Assembly (NCBI GenBank): GCA_905480165.1
Contig: CAJQPH010000031.1
Location: 1 to 32,986 of the forward strand
DNA: 32,986 nucleotides
DNA from: an uncultured Flavobacteriales bacterium
Lineage (GTDB): Bacteria > Bacteroidota > Bacteroidia > Flavobacteriales_D > Crocinitomicaceae
Reading direction: 5' to 3'
In this document: in pieces, positions 15,693 to 24,442 of the stretch
Layout: each line of letters opens with the position of its first letter
Position numbering within the stretch: the first letter of the stretch is position 1
Notes under the pieces: model-generated
Seen by the model: only the letters and a program-made list of their open reading frames with translations
What the model was told of the DNA's origin: nothing
The model's database searches: none
Program-made: the position numbers and the translations under genes

Positions 15693-16563
15693 TTAGCCTA
15701 AATAAGATTTGAGAACCACATTTTTCGAAGTATGCTTCAGTCGTCTAATCGCTTTTTCTTTAATTTGACGAACACGTTCTCTAGTCAAATCGAAACGATC
15801 ACCGATTTCTTCTAATGATAATGGCATTTTACCTTCCAATCCGTAAAACATATTTACGACCTCACTTTCACGGGGCGTTAAGCTTTTCAAGGACTGTCTG
15901 ATATCACAACGTAGCGATTCCATAACAAGATTAGATTCTGGACTTGGTAGTGAATCATTACTCCCCATAACATCATACATACTAGATGAAGAGTTGTCTC
16001 CCTCTACTAAAGGAGCATCCATAGAAATATGGCGTCCATTCTGAGAAAGTGATTGTTTCACTTCTTGAGTCGTACAGTCTAATGTTTCTGCGAGCTCATC
16101 AGCACTAGGTGGTCTTTCGAACTTTTGTTCTAATTCAGAATATGCTCTATTGATTTTATTGATGTTTCCGATTTTATTTAGAGGCAATCTCACAATACGT
16201 GCCTGCTCGGCTAAAGCTTGAAGAATAGACTGACGAATCCACCAAACGGCATAAGATATAAACTTAAATCCTCTAGTTTCATCGAAGCGCTCAGCGGCTT
16301 TAATCAATCCTAAATTCCCTTCGTTTATTAAATCAGATAAGGTTAATCCTTGATTTTGATATTGTTTAGAAACAGAAACCACAAATCTAGTTGGCTTTTG
16401 TAAGCCTTTCTAATGCCTGACGATCTCCTTCCTTAATTCTTTTCGCTAATTCTACCTCTTCGTCGGCAGTGATTAAATCAACACGACCAATCTCTTGAAG
16501 ATATTTATCTAAAGAGGCTGTTTCGCGATTCGTTACTTGTTTTGCAATTTTTAATTGTCTCAT
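15693..16563 (-). CDS. rpoD: Primary RNA polymerase sigma factor RpoD, frame broken by a 2-base deletion
   Basis: This is the housekeeping sigma factor of the short Bacteroidota type, without region 1.1; the restored length would be about 290 residues. Translation from ATG 16563 gives [20 protein letters not shown] and on to LTKAN (58 residues), then hits TAG at 16389-16387. The remainder resumes in another frame at GTG 16382 ([18 protein letters not shown]) and runs 229 residues to the end. The expected [14 protein letters not shown] is missing two bases in the Leu-Arg codons. Region 2 ([20 protein letters not shown]), region 3 and the region 4 helix-turn-helix ([20 protein letters not shown]) are intact. 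Because the gene is essential, a sequence error or very recent mutation is more likely than true loss. A truncated protein from the internal GTG would lack region 1.2. Confidence 0.85.
16383..16392 (-). other. Frameshift site in rpoD
   Basis: On the reverse strand the bases are AAC TAG ATTT, followed by GTG GTT. The conserved residues N-L-R-F would need two more bases (for example AAC CTT AGA TTT). The gap creates an in-frame TAG. Reading +1 at the stop (AAC, skip T, AGA TTT) would restore the frame with only the Leu lost. Confidence 0.85.
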
Positions 16564-16667
16564 AGTTCTAACAATTTTAATCTTTAGACGAAAAAATATT
16601 GATAAGGTTGGACTTTTTTGAAAAAAAAATAAATTAAACAGATATTCAATGTGAAAAAGTCACGCCA

Positions 16668-16690
16668 AAACACCTATTAACAAGGTGTTT
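16668..16690 (-). terminator. Hairpin at the end of the Bat operon
   Basis: An eight-base-pair stem (AAACACCT and AGGTGTTT) with a seven-base loop overlaps the last two bases of the batD stop codon. On the reverse strand it is followed by only a short T run, so it is a weak or atypical terminator. Confidence 0.45.
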
Positions 16691-18389
16691 AAGCTCTTTT
16701 TGAGAGGATTTTTTTAATTAGACCATTAAATTCTAATTTCAGGTCTTTAATAGCCAAATCAGTGTTTTGCTTACTGAATCTTACCATGTCTAGCTCTTTA
16801 AAAAGATTTTTCAAACCCTTTAAATTCTCTTTATCCATTTTATCTATTAATAGAACGAACATTTCATTTCTCGAGACACTTAACAGATCGGTTTTTAATA
16901 AATAACAACATACAGCAGAAAGGCATTCTTCCATTTTAAAAAAAATAACATTAGAATCGGATGTGATATTGTACTGATCAATTTCCTTCAATATTGCTTC
17001 AATTTCTTTTGATGTAGGTATGGATTGGACCTTTTCATTCTTGTTTGCCCTACTCCTTATAAAAAGCCAAAGAGTCAAAAATCCTCCGATTACTATTAGA
17101 ACAAGCAATGTGTTGAGAATCCATTTACTATTGCCATTTGATGATTTTTTTGAACCGTTCAATGGACGGGTATTCTCACCTTTTATTTTTAAAGAAGATT
17201 GGTCTTGATCAGAAGTTAGTTGAATAAGCTCAATGTCTGTTGAATCGGTATGTTCATTAATTAGAAATCGTTTAGAGGTATGAGTGATGTACTTCTTTTT
17301 CTTGGGGTTAAAATATGAAAAGTCGATTTCTGGGAGTTCCGTACGCGACTTCTTTACCACTTTTAATGGATACGTATAATTAAGCGCTCCCGTAAAACCA
17401 TTGGTGCCTAATTCATAACCTTTTGTTTCTACAGGGTCTGCATATAATTCTACTTCAGCGGGAAGACTCAATTCTGGAGCGATCGCGTGATGAAGATTAC
17501 CCTCCCCGGTTATGGTCAGCTGCAAGGTGATTACCTCATTTAATGCTGCCTCATTATTTGAAATCTCTGCTTCGAAAGTAAAATCACCGACTAGCCCCTT
17601 GAATGAAACAGGTCTATTTTTTGTTGGTAGGGGTTTAACATCTATATTTTTTTTATCCGCATTCACTCGGTAAATACGTCGATCGACGATATCGACTCCA
17701 AATGGCTCAACCCTGTAGCTTCCCGGTTTTACAGGGAAAAACACCCTATTGTCTAACTCAAGGACATAATAGGATTCTCCTCCAATCTGTTCTTCCACCA
17801 ATGCCAATGGATTGGTGTTTTGAATTTCGTGCACATCGTGTTTGCCATCTACGCTATATGGAGTATATCCATATTTTGAAAAAGCATATTTAGAATATAC
17901 TTTGGCATTCAAATGGATAGACTCTCCCTCATAAATCTCATCTTTTGATACATTTATTTCTCCATAAAATGTTTTTATAGTTTTCAGATTTCTATTGAAA
18001 TCATTTTTTTTCGGGATGGACTTGTTGGACTCTTTTACAACTACTTTGACCTTATTAGACCTATATATTTTTCCGTTAGATTTTATTGTTGCAGGACCGA
18101 TTGCATACTTTCCTTTCTCAGTAAAATAACCGTTCTGATTTTTGTAATAGACTGTTTTGCTCTTACCATTGATATACTCCTGAGACATTCCCTCCATTTG
18201 GGCATATCCCTTTTGAAAATGATTTGGGAATTGAAACTCTATATTCCCATTCAAAGATGTGGTTATGGATATGCTGATGTTTTGACCAACAGAAACTTCG
18301 GTCTCCGAAACTTCAATAAGAATATCGGCTTTTTGCCCAAACATGAGTAAGGCAAAACATAAATATGAAATAAGTATAATATACTTCAT
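16689..18389 (-). CDS. batD: BatD family membrane protein
   Basis: The 566-residue protein has a signal peptide (MKYIILISYLCFALLMFGQ). Long periplasmic beta-sandwich domains follow (about 20-400), including VGQNISISITTSLNGNIEFQ and the BatD-like IYEGESIHLNAKVYSKYAF. A single membrane helix lies at about 423-444 (WILNTLLVLIVIGGF), and the cytoplasmic helical tail has about 120 residues. Bat proteins were named for Bacteroides aerotolerance; the complex is thought to act on the envelope with MoxR, but its substrate is unknown. I choose the ATG at 18389, forming a TAATG overlap with the TPR gene stop, over an upstream TTG at 18395. It is the last gene of the operon. Confidence 0.88.
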   Translation of the reverse strand: MKYIILISYLCFALLMFGQKADILIEVSETEVSVGQNISISITTSLNGNIEFQFPNHFQKGYAQMEGMSQEYINGKSKTVYYKNQNGYFTEKGKYAIGPATIKSNGKIYRSNKVKVVVKESNKSIPKKNDFNRNLKTIKTFYGEINVSKDEIYEGESIHLNAKVYSKYAFSKYGYTPYSVDGKHDVHEIQNTNPLALVEEQIGGESYYVLELDNRVFFPVKPGSYRVEPFGVDIVDRRIYRVNADKKNIDVKPLPTKNRPVSFKGLVGDFTFEAEISNNEAALNEVITLQLTITGEGNLHHAIAPELSLPAEVELYADPVETKGYELGTNGFTGALNYTYPLKVVKKSRTELPEIDFSYFNPKKKKYITHTSKRFLINEHTDSTDIELIQLTSDQDQSSLKIKGENTRPLNGSKKSSNGNSKWILNTLLVLIVIGGFLTLWLFIRSRANKNEKVQSIPTSKEIEAILKEIDQYNITSDSNVIFFKMEECLSAVCCYLLKTDLLSVSRNEMFVLLIDKMDKENLKGLKNLFKELDMVRFSKQNTDLAIKDLKLEFNGLIKKILSKRA

Positions 18390-19027
18390 TACCAATCCTT
18401 TCCGTTGTTATTGTTTCTTTGAGATTTATCAGAAACTTTCCGTTTTGTGCTCTCTGCATTTTTCAATAATTCATTCAACTTTCGATTTGCAGCTTGTTTT
18501 TCCATTGAAAACTCTTTTTTCACATCCGACTTATCATCGCCCTTTGACTGATTCATTTCATCATCTGAAGATTGATTATCCTCTTTTGGTGAAGTTGTTT
18601 GATTCTGATTCTTTTTCTTTAATGCCTGTGACAAATTATATTTAGAATCTTGATTATTCGGATCTGTAATAATTGATTTTTTATAATTTTCTATGGCCTC
18701 ATTCATATCTCCTTTCTTATAGCAGACATTTCCTTGATTGTAATATAACCTAGAAAGTTCTGCAGGATCGGTTTCTTTTTTGATAGCGCTTTCGAATGAG
18801 GAATGCGCCATTTCATAATCCCCTGAACGATAAGCGGACTGAGCCAATTCTTCTTTAAGAAAGATATCTTTCCCTGATTCTACTTTTGCTTTCTTATATA
18901 ATTGTAAGGCATTATCAAAATCATTGCTTTGATATAACTCTTGCGCATTACGCAATGAATCCTCCCAAATCTGAGCATTAATACATATCCCAGCCAAAAT
19001 AAATATGATTAAAAGAATATTCTTCAT
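18389..19027 (-). CDS. batC: TPR protein of the Bat operon (BatC-like)
   Basis: The 212-residue protein has an N-terminal signal peptide (MKNILLIIFILAGICINAQ). Two or three tetratricopeptide repeats follow at about 22-130: LYQSNDFDNALQLYKKA, YRSGDYEMAHSSFESAI and YNQGNVCYKKGDMNEAI. The C-terminal 80 residues are charged and low-complexity, and end in a conserved helix (KLNELLKNAESTKRKV) typical of BatC. It probably serves as a periplasmic scaffold for the Bat proteins. The gene overlaps batB by four bases (ATGA) and batD by one base (TAATG), so expression is tightly coupled. Confidence 0.85.
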   Translation of the reverse strand: MKNILLIIFILAGICINAQIWEDSLRNAQELYQSNDFDNALQLYKKAKVESGKDIFLKEELAQSAYRSGDYEMAHSSFESAIKKETDPAELSRLYYNQGNVCYKKGDMNEAIENYKKSIITDPNNQDSKYNLSQALKKKNQNQTTSPKEDNQSSDDEMNQSKGDDKSDVKKEFSMEKQAANRKLNELLKNAESTKRKVSDKSQRNNNNGKDW

Positions 19028-20124
19028 TTCTTAATTAACTTGAGTAAAGGGGTGAGTAGAAAGAGTAAAAAGAAAACAAATCCTAATAACACAGGAAAAT
19101 CAACTAAAGACCTTCTCACTTCAATTTTCAAATTTCGAGAATATCCCTTTGACCTCAGGTTAATTTCTGTTAATAAAGGACTTAAATCCGGATATTGTGA
19201 ATCAATACGCACCAACTTACCTTCGCATTGACTTATAAGGTTCTGTGCAAATTCAATATTGAGCTTTGATATAACCAAGTTCCCATCATCGTCCATTTTC
19301 AATGATTTTGTAGCAAAATCTGGTACTGGTCCACCTTCAGAGCTACCTATACCCATGGCATATAACAAAACCTTATCTTTTTTTATTCGATTGTAAACAC
19401 TTTGATCTTCAGACATATGGTTTTCCCCATCAGTAATCAAAAGAATGGATTTGGGTATTTTACTTTCAGGAAAAGAATTCATTGCAAGTTCTAGTGCATT
19501 ACAAACGTTTGTTCCTTGCCTACTTAAAAATGTCGTTTTAACATCTGAAAGAAGAATCTTTACAGATTGGTAGTCCTGAGAGGGAGGAATTTGCACAAAT
19601 CCATCAGCAGCAAATAAACAAATTCCAATTTTCTGACCTGAGAGTTTATTTATAATTCCGTTTAAGAGCCTTTTTGCAACTTCCAAACGGCTTTCATTTT
19701 GAATGTCTTTTACATTCATTGAATTAGAAATATCAAGGCAAATCATTATTTCACCGTCTTTGGATATAACATCTACTTTTCTGGTTCCATATATGGGATT
19801 TGACAAAGCAATGATAATCGCTACTAAAGTGTTTTTGAGGAAAATAAATTTTAGATTGAATACGGTTAAATAAGATTCGTTCCCTGCGAATAATAGAGAT
19901 GGATTCATTTCAAATACGTCAATTTTTCTTTTCTGGCGAATGAAAAATAGAACATAAAGCAATGGTAAAAAAAGAAGAGCGTATAACACCCTGGGATTTT
20001 GAAAGATTATTCCATTTTTTTCTAAATATAGATATGCTGTAATAATCAGTGCAATCGTAAATAGCTCAAGAGCCAAAAAGGTTCTTAGCCACTTATAATA
20101 GATATGTGATTTATTACTACTCAT
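19024..20124 (-). CDS. batB: BatB, von Willebrand factor A membrane protein
   Basis: The 366-residue protein has two N-terminal membrane helices (about 14-32 and 46-62), a third near 95-110, a VWA domain and a C-terminal helix (VLLGFVFFLLFLLTPLL). The metal-ion-dependent adhesion site is complete: Asp131-Ser133-Ser135 (DISNS), a GTN threonine in QGTNVCNALELA and LLITDGENH. VWA domains bind partner proteins through a divalent metal. The start at 20124 gives an ATGAGTAG overlap with the batA stop. An upstream in-frame ATG at 20148 is possible but would sit deeper inside batA. It is paralogous to BatA next to it. Confidence 0.9.
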   Translation of the reverse strand: MSSNKSHIYYKWLRTFLALELFTIALIITAYLYLEKNGIIFQNPRVLYALLFLPLLYVLFFIRQKRKIDVFEMNPSLLFAGNESYLTVFNLKFIFLKNTLVAIIIALSNPIYGTRKVDVISKDGEIMICLDISNSMNVKDIQNESRLEVAKRLLNGIINKLSGQKIGICLFAADGFVQIPPSQDYQSVKILLSDVKTTFLSRQGTNVCNALELAMNSFPESKIPKSILLITDGENHMSEDQSVYNRIKKDKVLLYAMGIGSSEGGPVPDFATKSLKMDDDGNLVISKLNIEFAQNLISQCEGKLVRIDSQYPDLSPLLTEINLRSKGYSRNLKIEVRRSLVDFPVLLGFVFFLLFLLTPLLKLIKK

Positions 20125-21145
20125 ATTGTATAAAAAGAAATATGTCACCGATGATTATAATCATGCAAAGGCATATTATAATTTTTAAAAACGGAGTTAA
20201 ATCGGTCGCCAATGGCAAAACTGATTGTGCTTTATTTAACAGCTTTTTCTCAATTTTATCTATTTCCATAATGATTCTATTAAGTGATCTTGAGTCTGTC
20301 GCTCTAAAATATTGACCACCTGTAAGATTTGATATTTCATTTAGAATTTCTTCATCAATTTCAACAAGACTATAACTAACCCCAGCTCCGAAAGCACCCA
20401 TATTAGGTATTGGTGCATAGCCATTGGTACCTACTCCTATTGTATAAACACGAACATCTTCATTAACAGCAAGCTCTGCCGCTTCAATTGGTGAAATATC
20501 TCCCACATTATTTTTACCATCTGTGAGTAAAACAATTGCTTTTGACTTGGTGCTGTCTCCTCTTAGCTGTGTAATACCCGTACCCAGTCCAACACCAATA
20601 GCAGTGCCTTGGATCAAATCATTGCCATTGATGCGTGCCAATTGCGATCTTAAAAGTTTGTAGTCAGTTGTTTTATGACAAACACTGTAAGCCTCTCCTG
20701 AGTAGGCCACCAATCCGATTCGGTCATTCGCTCTCTGCTGAATAAAATTACCAATGACCCTTTTGGCACTTTCAAGTCGATTGGGTTTTAAATCCATGGC
20801 CTGCATAGAAAAAGAAACATCTAAGACGAAAATAAGATCGATACCATATCCATTTTGATCTGGCTTTGGTTGATCTGGATCAATTTTAATTGGTGATGCA
20901 AGAATAGAAACAAATAAGAAAAACAGTAGAATCTTTGCTGAATTTAATAGCATCTTCAATGTAAAAACCAAAAAAGATGAAATCCTTTGTTGTTGATCTA
21001 TCGTATTCGCGTATTTGAATGCAAATGGTTTCTCTTTATTCAATTTAAAAAAAAGCCAAATAAACAAAGGCAAAAAAAGCAATAGAAAAAACCAGTATGG
21101 TTTCTCAAAGTTATAACCCAATAATTCCTTTATTATATTAATCAT
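20117..21145 (-). CDS. batA: BatA, von Willebrand factor A membrane protein
   Basis: The 342-residue protein has two N-terminal membrane helices (about 15-33 and 66-84), a VWA domain (about 100-290) and a C-terminal membrane helix near 313-338. The MIDAS motif is intact: Asp109-Ser111-Ser113 (DVSFS), a threonine in IQGTAIGVGLGT and LLTDGKNNVGD. It shares this plan with BatB. The start overlaps the stop of the preceding BatD-like gene by four bases (ATGA), and its stop overlaps batB by eight bases. Bacteroidota Bat operons pair these two proteins, and they are thought to form a membrane complex with the TPR protein and BatD. Confidence 0.92.
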   Translation of the reverse strand: MINIIKELLGYNFEKPYWFFLLLFLPLFIWLFFKLNKEKPFAFKYANTIDQQQRISSFLVFTLKMLLNSAKILLFFLFVSILASPIKIDPDQPKPDQNGYGIDLIFVLDVSFSMQAMDLKPNRLESAKRVIGNFIQQRANDRIGLVAYSGEAYSVCHKTTDYKLLRSQLARINGNDLIQGTAIGVGLGTGITQLRGDSTKSKAIVLLTDGKNNVGDISPIEAAELAVNEDVRVYTIGVGTNGYAPIPNMGAFGAGVSYSLVEIDEEILNEISNLTGGQYFRATDSRSLNRIIMEIDKIEKKLLNKAQSVLPLATDLTPFLKIIICLCMIIIIGDIFLFIQYE

Positions 21146-22086
21146 GGCTCTTCCATTATTGGAGTCGTTTGAATTACAATTGATGTAAAGTCTTCAAAAA
21201 GAAACGAAATATATTTGTCCTCAATATTCGAATCGGCAAACTTCACCAAATCTGAACTTTTCAAAAGCTGTAATATTTTATTTTTCAGAGCTTCATCTAG
21301 ACTCAAAGAATCAAGAAGAAAAATAGACTGTTGGGTCGTCTTGTCCAAAAAAGAAACGCCATATCGACTTGTTAAATAGGATCTTAAAAGATGTGAGAAC
21401 CTGACAAAATGTTCCTTGAGTAATTCCTTTTTCCAAAGCTCCTCCTTTTGAAGTTTATTCATTTGCTCTAACGTAGCTTCTTGAAGTGATTTTTTGTTTT
21501 TCTCAAGTTTATTGTGCTTTATTTTTCGGATAAAAATGTATAAAACAATCAATGTAAATAATAGTATCCCCAATATTAAGAGTAACCAATTGGTATTCGA
21601 AGTTTTCTTGTTTTCAGTATTTGTATTCTTCCAATTATGAAATCTCTCTTTTATATCCACAAGATCAATTCCTTCCTTTGTATTATAATAAGATACATTG
21701 ACATAGGCAGGTGGAAATCTCACAATAGAGTCGAAATACTTGTACTCGAAGCCAATAAGCGATAAAGCACATGAATCCCAAACGATCAATTGATACGTGC
21801 GTGTGACTTGAAGCGATTCATTTAGAGGCGAAAGGGAATCGCTAAAAGACACTACATCAACAGAAGGGATGCTTTTATTTTGAACGGTATCAGAAGTAAG
21901 TAATACAGACGGGAAAATAGTTCCTTTATCATTTGATACAGGAAATTTATCTGCATTTGTAATGACATATTTTAACTCAAAAATATCACCAACGCGCACT
22001 TCGCTATCGGAAATATAAGTGTCTAAAGATTGTCCAAAACTTTGGAAGCAAATGATAAGTAAAATGATATTTAGGTAAACCTTCAT
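21142..22086 (-). CDS. Unnamed BatD-like membrane protein of the Bat operon
   Basis: The 314-residue product has a signal peptide (MKVYLNIILLIICFQSFGQ). A small periplasmic beta domain follows (about 20-135) with VRVGDIFELKYVITNA, similar in style to BatD domains. One membrane helix is at about 167-187, and the cytoplasmic helical tail covers about 190-314. The tail resembles that of BatD: LLKSSDLVKFADSNI here against LFKELDMVRFSKQNT there. A gene in this position between DUF58 and batA is usual in Bacteroidota but has no agreed name; DUF4381-type proteins hold the same position elsewhere. It is probably a half-size BatD paralogue. Function unknown. Confidence 0.75.
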   Translation of the reverse strand: MKVYLNIILLIICFQSFGQSLDTYISDSEVRVGDIFELKYVITNADKFPVSNDKGTIFPSVLLTSDTVQNKSIPSVDVVSFSDSLSPLNESLQVTRTYQLIVWDSCALSLIGFEYKYFDSIVRFPPAYVNVSYYNTKEGIDLVDIKERFHNWKNTNTENKKTSNTNWLLLILGILLFTLIVLYIFIRKIKHNKLEKNKKSLQEATLEQMNKLQKEELWKKELLKEHFVRFSHLLRSYLTSRYGVSFLDKTTQQSIFLLDSLSLDEALKNKILQLLKSSDLVKFADSNIEDKYISFLFEDFTSIVIQTTPIMEEP

Positions 22087-22090
22087 CTTT

Positions 22091-22954
22091 CTAAAAAAAA
22101 CCGTTCAATTTTGAGTAGATGTTTGACCTAGTTGATATTGAGGTTAGAAGAATTTTACCACTCTTGCATTCTTCTTTCCACAGCAATTCATTTTTTTCGT
22201 TGGTCCTTCTCATTGAGTTTTGGACTTTGGTTGAGAAGCCATTAACCCATGTTCGCAATCCCGTCTCAGAATTAATAAGTTGATAAAACCCTTTTATAGG
22301 TAGCTTATTTTCCATTTCATCATGAACCCTAATTACGAACGCCTGATTTTTGGATTTTGTCTTTTTAAATGCTGAAATACTCTGAAATGGATCAGAGAAC
22401 AATAAGTCACTAAACAAAAACATTCTATACTTTTTCCATTTTGTTTTTTGAAAAAAATCAAAAGCGCTTGATGGATCTGAATACTTTGATTTGAAATCGT
22501 TTTCAATAAGGTATTTCAGCATGGACCAAACATGTTTCTTGCCTTTTTTTGGAACAAAGTACTTCACCACTTCATCGGAAAAGAAAACAGCACCAATCTT
22601 ATCTTGATTCATTGAACAAGAAAATGCAACAGTAGCAAATAATTCAACAATGACTCTTTTTTTAGTTCGTTCACCACCACCAAAATCTAGGGAGCCAGAA
22701 ACATCAATAAAAAACATATTTACATGTTCTCGTTCTTCCTCAAATACCTTTACGTGTGGGTTATTGTAACGAGCAGTTACATTCCAGTCAATAAATCGAG
22801 TTTCATCCCCCAACTGGTATTCCCGAACTTCACTAAAATTCATACCTAAACCTTTAGAAGCACTTCGATCCAATCCCGAGAAGTTTTGATTTGAAAAACT
22901 TTTGGCCTTCAATTCAATTCTTCGTACTGATTTTATGATTTCTTTAAGATTCAA
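22091..22954 (-). CDS. DUF58 protein of the MoxR/Bat operon, TTG start
   Basis: The 287-residue protein is a DUF58 member. The hallmark region is intact: GMNFSEVREYQLGDETRFID, then WNVTARYNNPHVKVFEEERE. A VWA-like segment begins FFIDVSGSLDFG (Asp84, Ser86, Ser88). DUF58 proteins accompany MoxR ATPases; some act as adaptors or substrates, and no enzymatic role is established. The start codon is TTG at 22954: no in-frame ATG exists before residue 38, and the N-terminus from TTG (NLKEIIKSVRRIELKAK) matches the family. TTG overlaps the moxR stop as TTGA, so its translation probably depends on termination of moxR. Confidence 0.9.
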   Translation of the reverse strand: MNLKEIIKSVRRIELKAKSFSNQNFSGLDRSASKGLGMNFSEVREYQLGDETRFIDWNVTARYNNPHVKVFEEEREHVNMFFIDVSGSLDFGGGERTKKRVIVELFATVAFSCSMNQDKIGAVFFSDEVVKYFVPKKGKKHVWSMLKYLIENDFKSKYSDPSSAFDFFQKTKWKKYRMFLFSDLLFSDPFQSISAFKKTKSKNQAFVIRVHDEMENKLPIKGFYQLINSETGLRTWVNGFSTKVQNSMRRTNEKNELLWKEECKSGKILLTSISTRSNIYSKLNGFF

Positions 22955-23985
22955 GGCACCTCCACGTATTGAACAATCTTATGAATAATATCTTCTGCAT
23001 TTAACTCATCAACCTCAGCTTCATAGGTGAGGCCGATTCTATGGTTTAAAACCTTTACAGACATCACCTTAATATCATCAGGAGTGACAAAAGATCGTCC
23101 TTCCATAAATGCTCTTGCTTTTGAAGCCAAAGCCAAATTGATGCCTCCACGAGGAGATGATCCGTATGAAATATAAGGAGCCAGATCTTGTAAAGCAGGA
23201 ATACTTGGATTTCTTGTTTCATTAATAATATCAACAATGTATTTTTCAATTTTTTCGTCTAAGTACACTTCTTTAACCAAGGACTTCAATCTTAAAATGT
23301 CCTTTTTTGTCAATGCCTTTTTTACTTTTTCTGCCTCACTTCCCTGTATTTTAGATCTAATGATTAACGCTTCTTCAGCCGGCGAAGGATAACCAACACT
23401 TACTTTCATCATAAAGCGATCCTTCTGAGCTTCTGGGAGATTGTAAGTCCCTTCCTGTTCAATTGGATTTTGTGTTGCCATGACCAAAAATGGATCCGGT
23501 AATTTAAATGATTCTTCTCCAATCGTTACTTGACGTTCTTGCATAGCTTCAAGCAGTGCGCTTTGAACTTTTGCGGGTGCTCTATTTATTTCATCGGCTA
23601 AAATAAAGGATGCAAATAGCGGCCCCTTTCTAACGGCAAAACTTTCAGATTTTTGCTGATAAATCATAGTTCCAGTAACGTCTGCTGGCAATAAGTCTGG
23701 TGTGAATTGTATGCGACTAAAATCAAGACTCATAGCTTGAGAAAGAGTTTTCACCGTTAAGGTTTTGGCCAATCCTGGTAATCCTTCAAGTAAAACATGG
23801 CCATCTGTCAAGAGCGCAATAATTAATGAATCAATCATTTCTCCCTGACCAATAATAACTTTAGAAATCTCTTTTTTAAGCTGCTCAATTGCCATTTTTT
23901 CCAAAGCAATTTGATCATTCAACTTTCGAAGATGGTCAGCAGGATTTACACTTTCATTATTTTCTGAAGCTTTTAACTCACTCAT
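22951..23985 (-). CDS. MoxR-family AAA+ ATPase
   Basis: The 344-residue ATPase has an AAA+ core with Walker A GLPGLAKT (68-75), Walker B ILADEINRAP (Asp131, Glu132) and sensor-1 ATQNPIEQEGTYNLPEAQKD. The C-terminal lid holds the conserved GSSPRGGINLALASKARAF. Members act as chaperone-like remodelling enzymes on VWA proteins, and here the operon encodes BatA, BatB and a DUF58 protein as likely partners. It is the first gene of the operon and is cytoplasmic. A poor -7-like site (GATTTTTG on the reverse strand at 24004-24011) lies upstream, but I could not define a promoter with confidence. Confidence 0.95.
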   Translation of the reverse strand: MSELKASENNESVNPADHLRKLNDQIALEKMAIEQLKKEISKVIIGQGEMIDSLIIALLTDGHVLLEGLPGLAKTLTVKTLSQAMSLDFSRIQFTPDLLPADVTGTMIYQQKSESFAVRKGPLFASFILADEINRAPAKVQSALLEAMQERQVTIGEESFKLPDPFLVMATQNPIEQEGTYNLPEAQKDRFMMKVSVGYPSPAEEALIIRSKIQGSEAEKVKKALTKKDILRLKSLVKEVYLDEKIEKYIVDIINETRNPSIPALQDLAPYISYGSSPRGGINLALASKARAFMEGRSFVTPDDIKVMSVKVLNHRIGLTYEAEVDELNAEDIIHKIVQYVEVP

Positions 23986-24032
23986 ATGATTTCTATTTTA
24001 AAACAAAAATCCGAAACACTCCTTTTAATGAA

Positions 24033-24063
24033 TTGTATTTCATGTTAATTCTTGTTAATCTTG
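24033..24063 (+). promoter_or_regulatory. Promoter of the zinc-ribbon/hydrolase operon
   Basis: TTG at 24033-24035 and TAATCTTG at 24056-24063 (one mismatch from TAnnTTTG) are 20 bases apart. The predicted transcript start falls at or next to the ATG at 24069, so the mRNA could be leaderless. Confidence 0.4.
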
Positions 24064-24068
24064 TATGT

Positions 24069-24440
24069 ATGAAGTCTGAATCAAAAAGACAATGCCTTGA
24101 GTGCAAGGAAAAACTTGTTGGTCGTAAAGATCAAAAATTCTGTTGTGACTATTGTCGCAATACATACAACAATAAACTCAATGAAGATTCAAATAAAGCC
24201 GTTAGAAACATCAACCGTATTTTGAGAAAAAACAGACGGATTCTATCACAACTCAATCCAGAGGGGAAATCTAAAGTTCATTTGATTCAATTGGCTGAAC
24301 TTGGTTTCAATTTTCACTATTTCACCAATATTTACACCACGAAAAAAGGACTTCAATATATTTTCTGTTATGATATGGGGTACAGAGAAATAGAAAATAA
24401 AGAATATCTGCTTGTTCACAAACAAGAATACGTTTCATAA
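24069..24440 (+). CDS. Small zinc-ribbon protein (DUF2116-like)
   Basis: From ATG 24069 the protein has 123 residues; an upstream in-frame start would run into moxR on the other strand and adds no recognisable sequence. The N-terminus carries a treble-clef-like zinc site: CLECKEKLVGRKDQKFC followed by CDYCRNTYNN, with Cys pairs spaced C-x2-C and CC-x2-C. A basic segment follows (RNINRILRKNRRILSQL), then a C-terminal part with several aromatic residues. It resembles small DUF2116-like zinc-ribbon proteins found in Bacteroidota, whose role is unknown; binding of nucleic acid is a guess from charge. The hydrolase gene begins two bases after its stop. Confidence 0.75.
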   Translation: MKSESKRQCLECKEKLVGRKDQKFCCDYCRNTYNNKLNEDSNKAVRNINRILRKNRRILSQLNPEGKSKVHLIQLAELGFNFHYFTNIYTTKKGLQYIFCYDMGYREIENKEYLLVHKQEYVS

Positions 24441-24442
24441 TC

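Noticed and set aside
16689-23985. The MoxR/DUF58/Bat operon as a possible new defence or secretion system
   Set aside because: The gene set and order match the known Bacteroidota Bat (aerotolerance) operon; only the small BatD-like member is poorly described.
23889-24068. Upstream extension of the zinc-ribbon protein by 60 residues
   Set aside because: It reads through the antisense of moxR, and the extra sequence looks non-coding. The ATG at 24069 follows a -7 box and starts just before the zinc motif.
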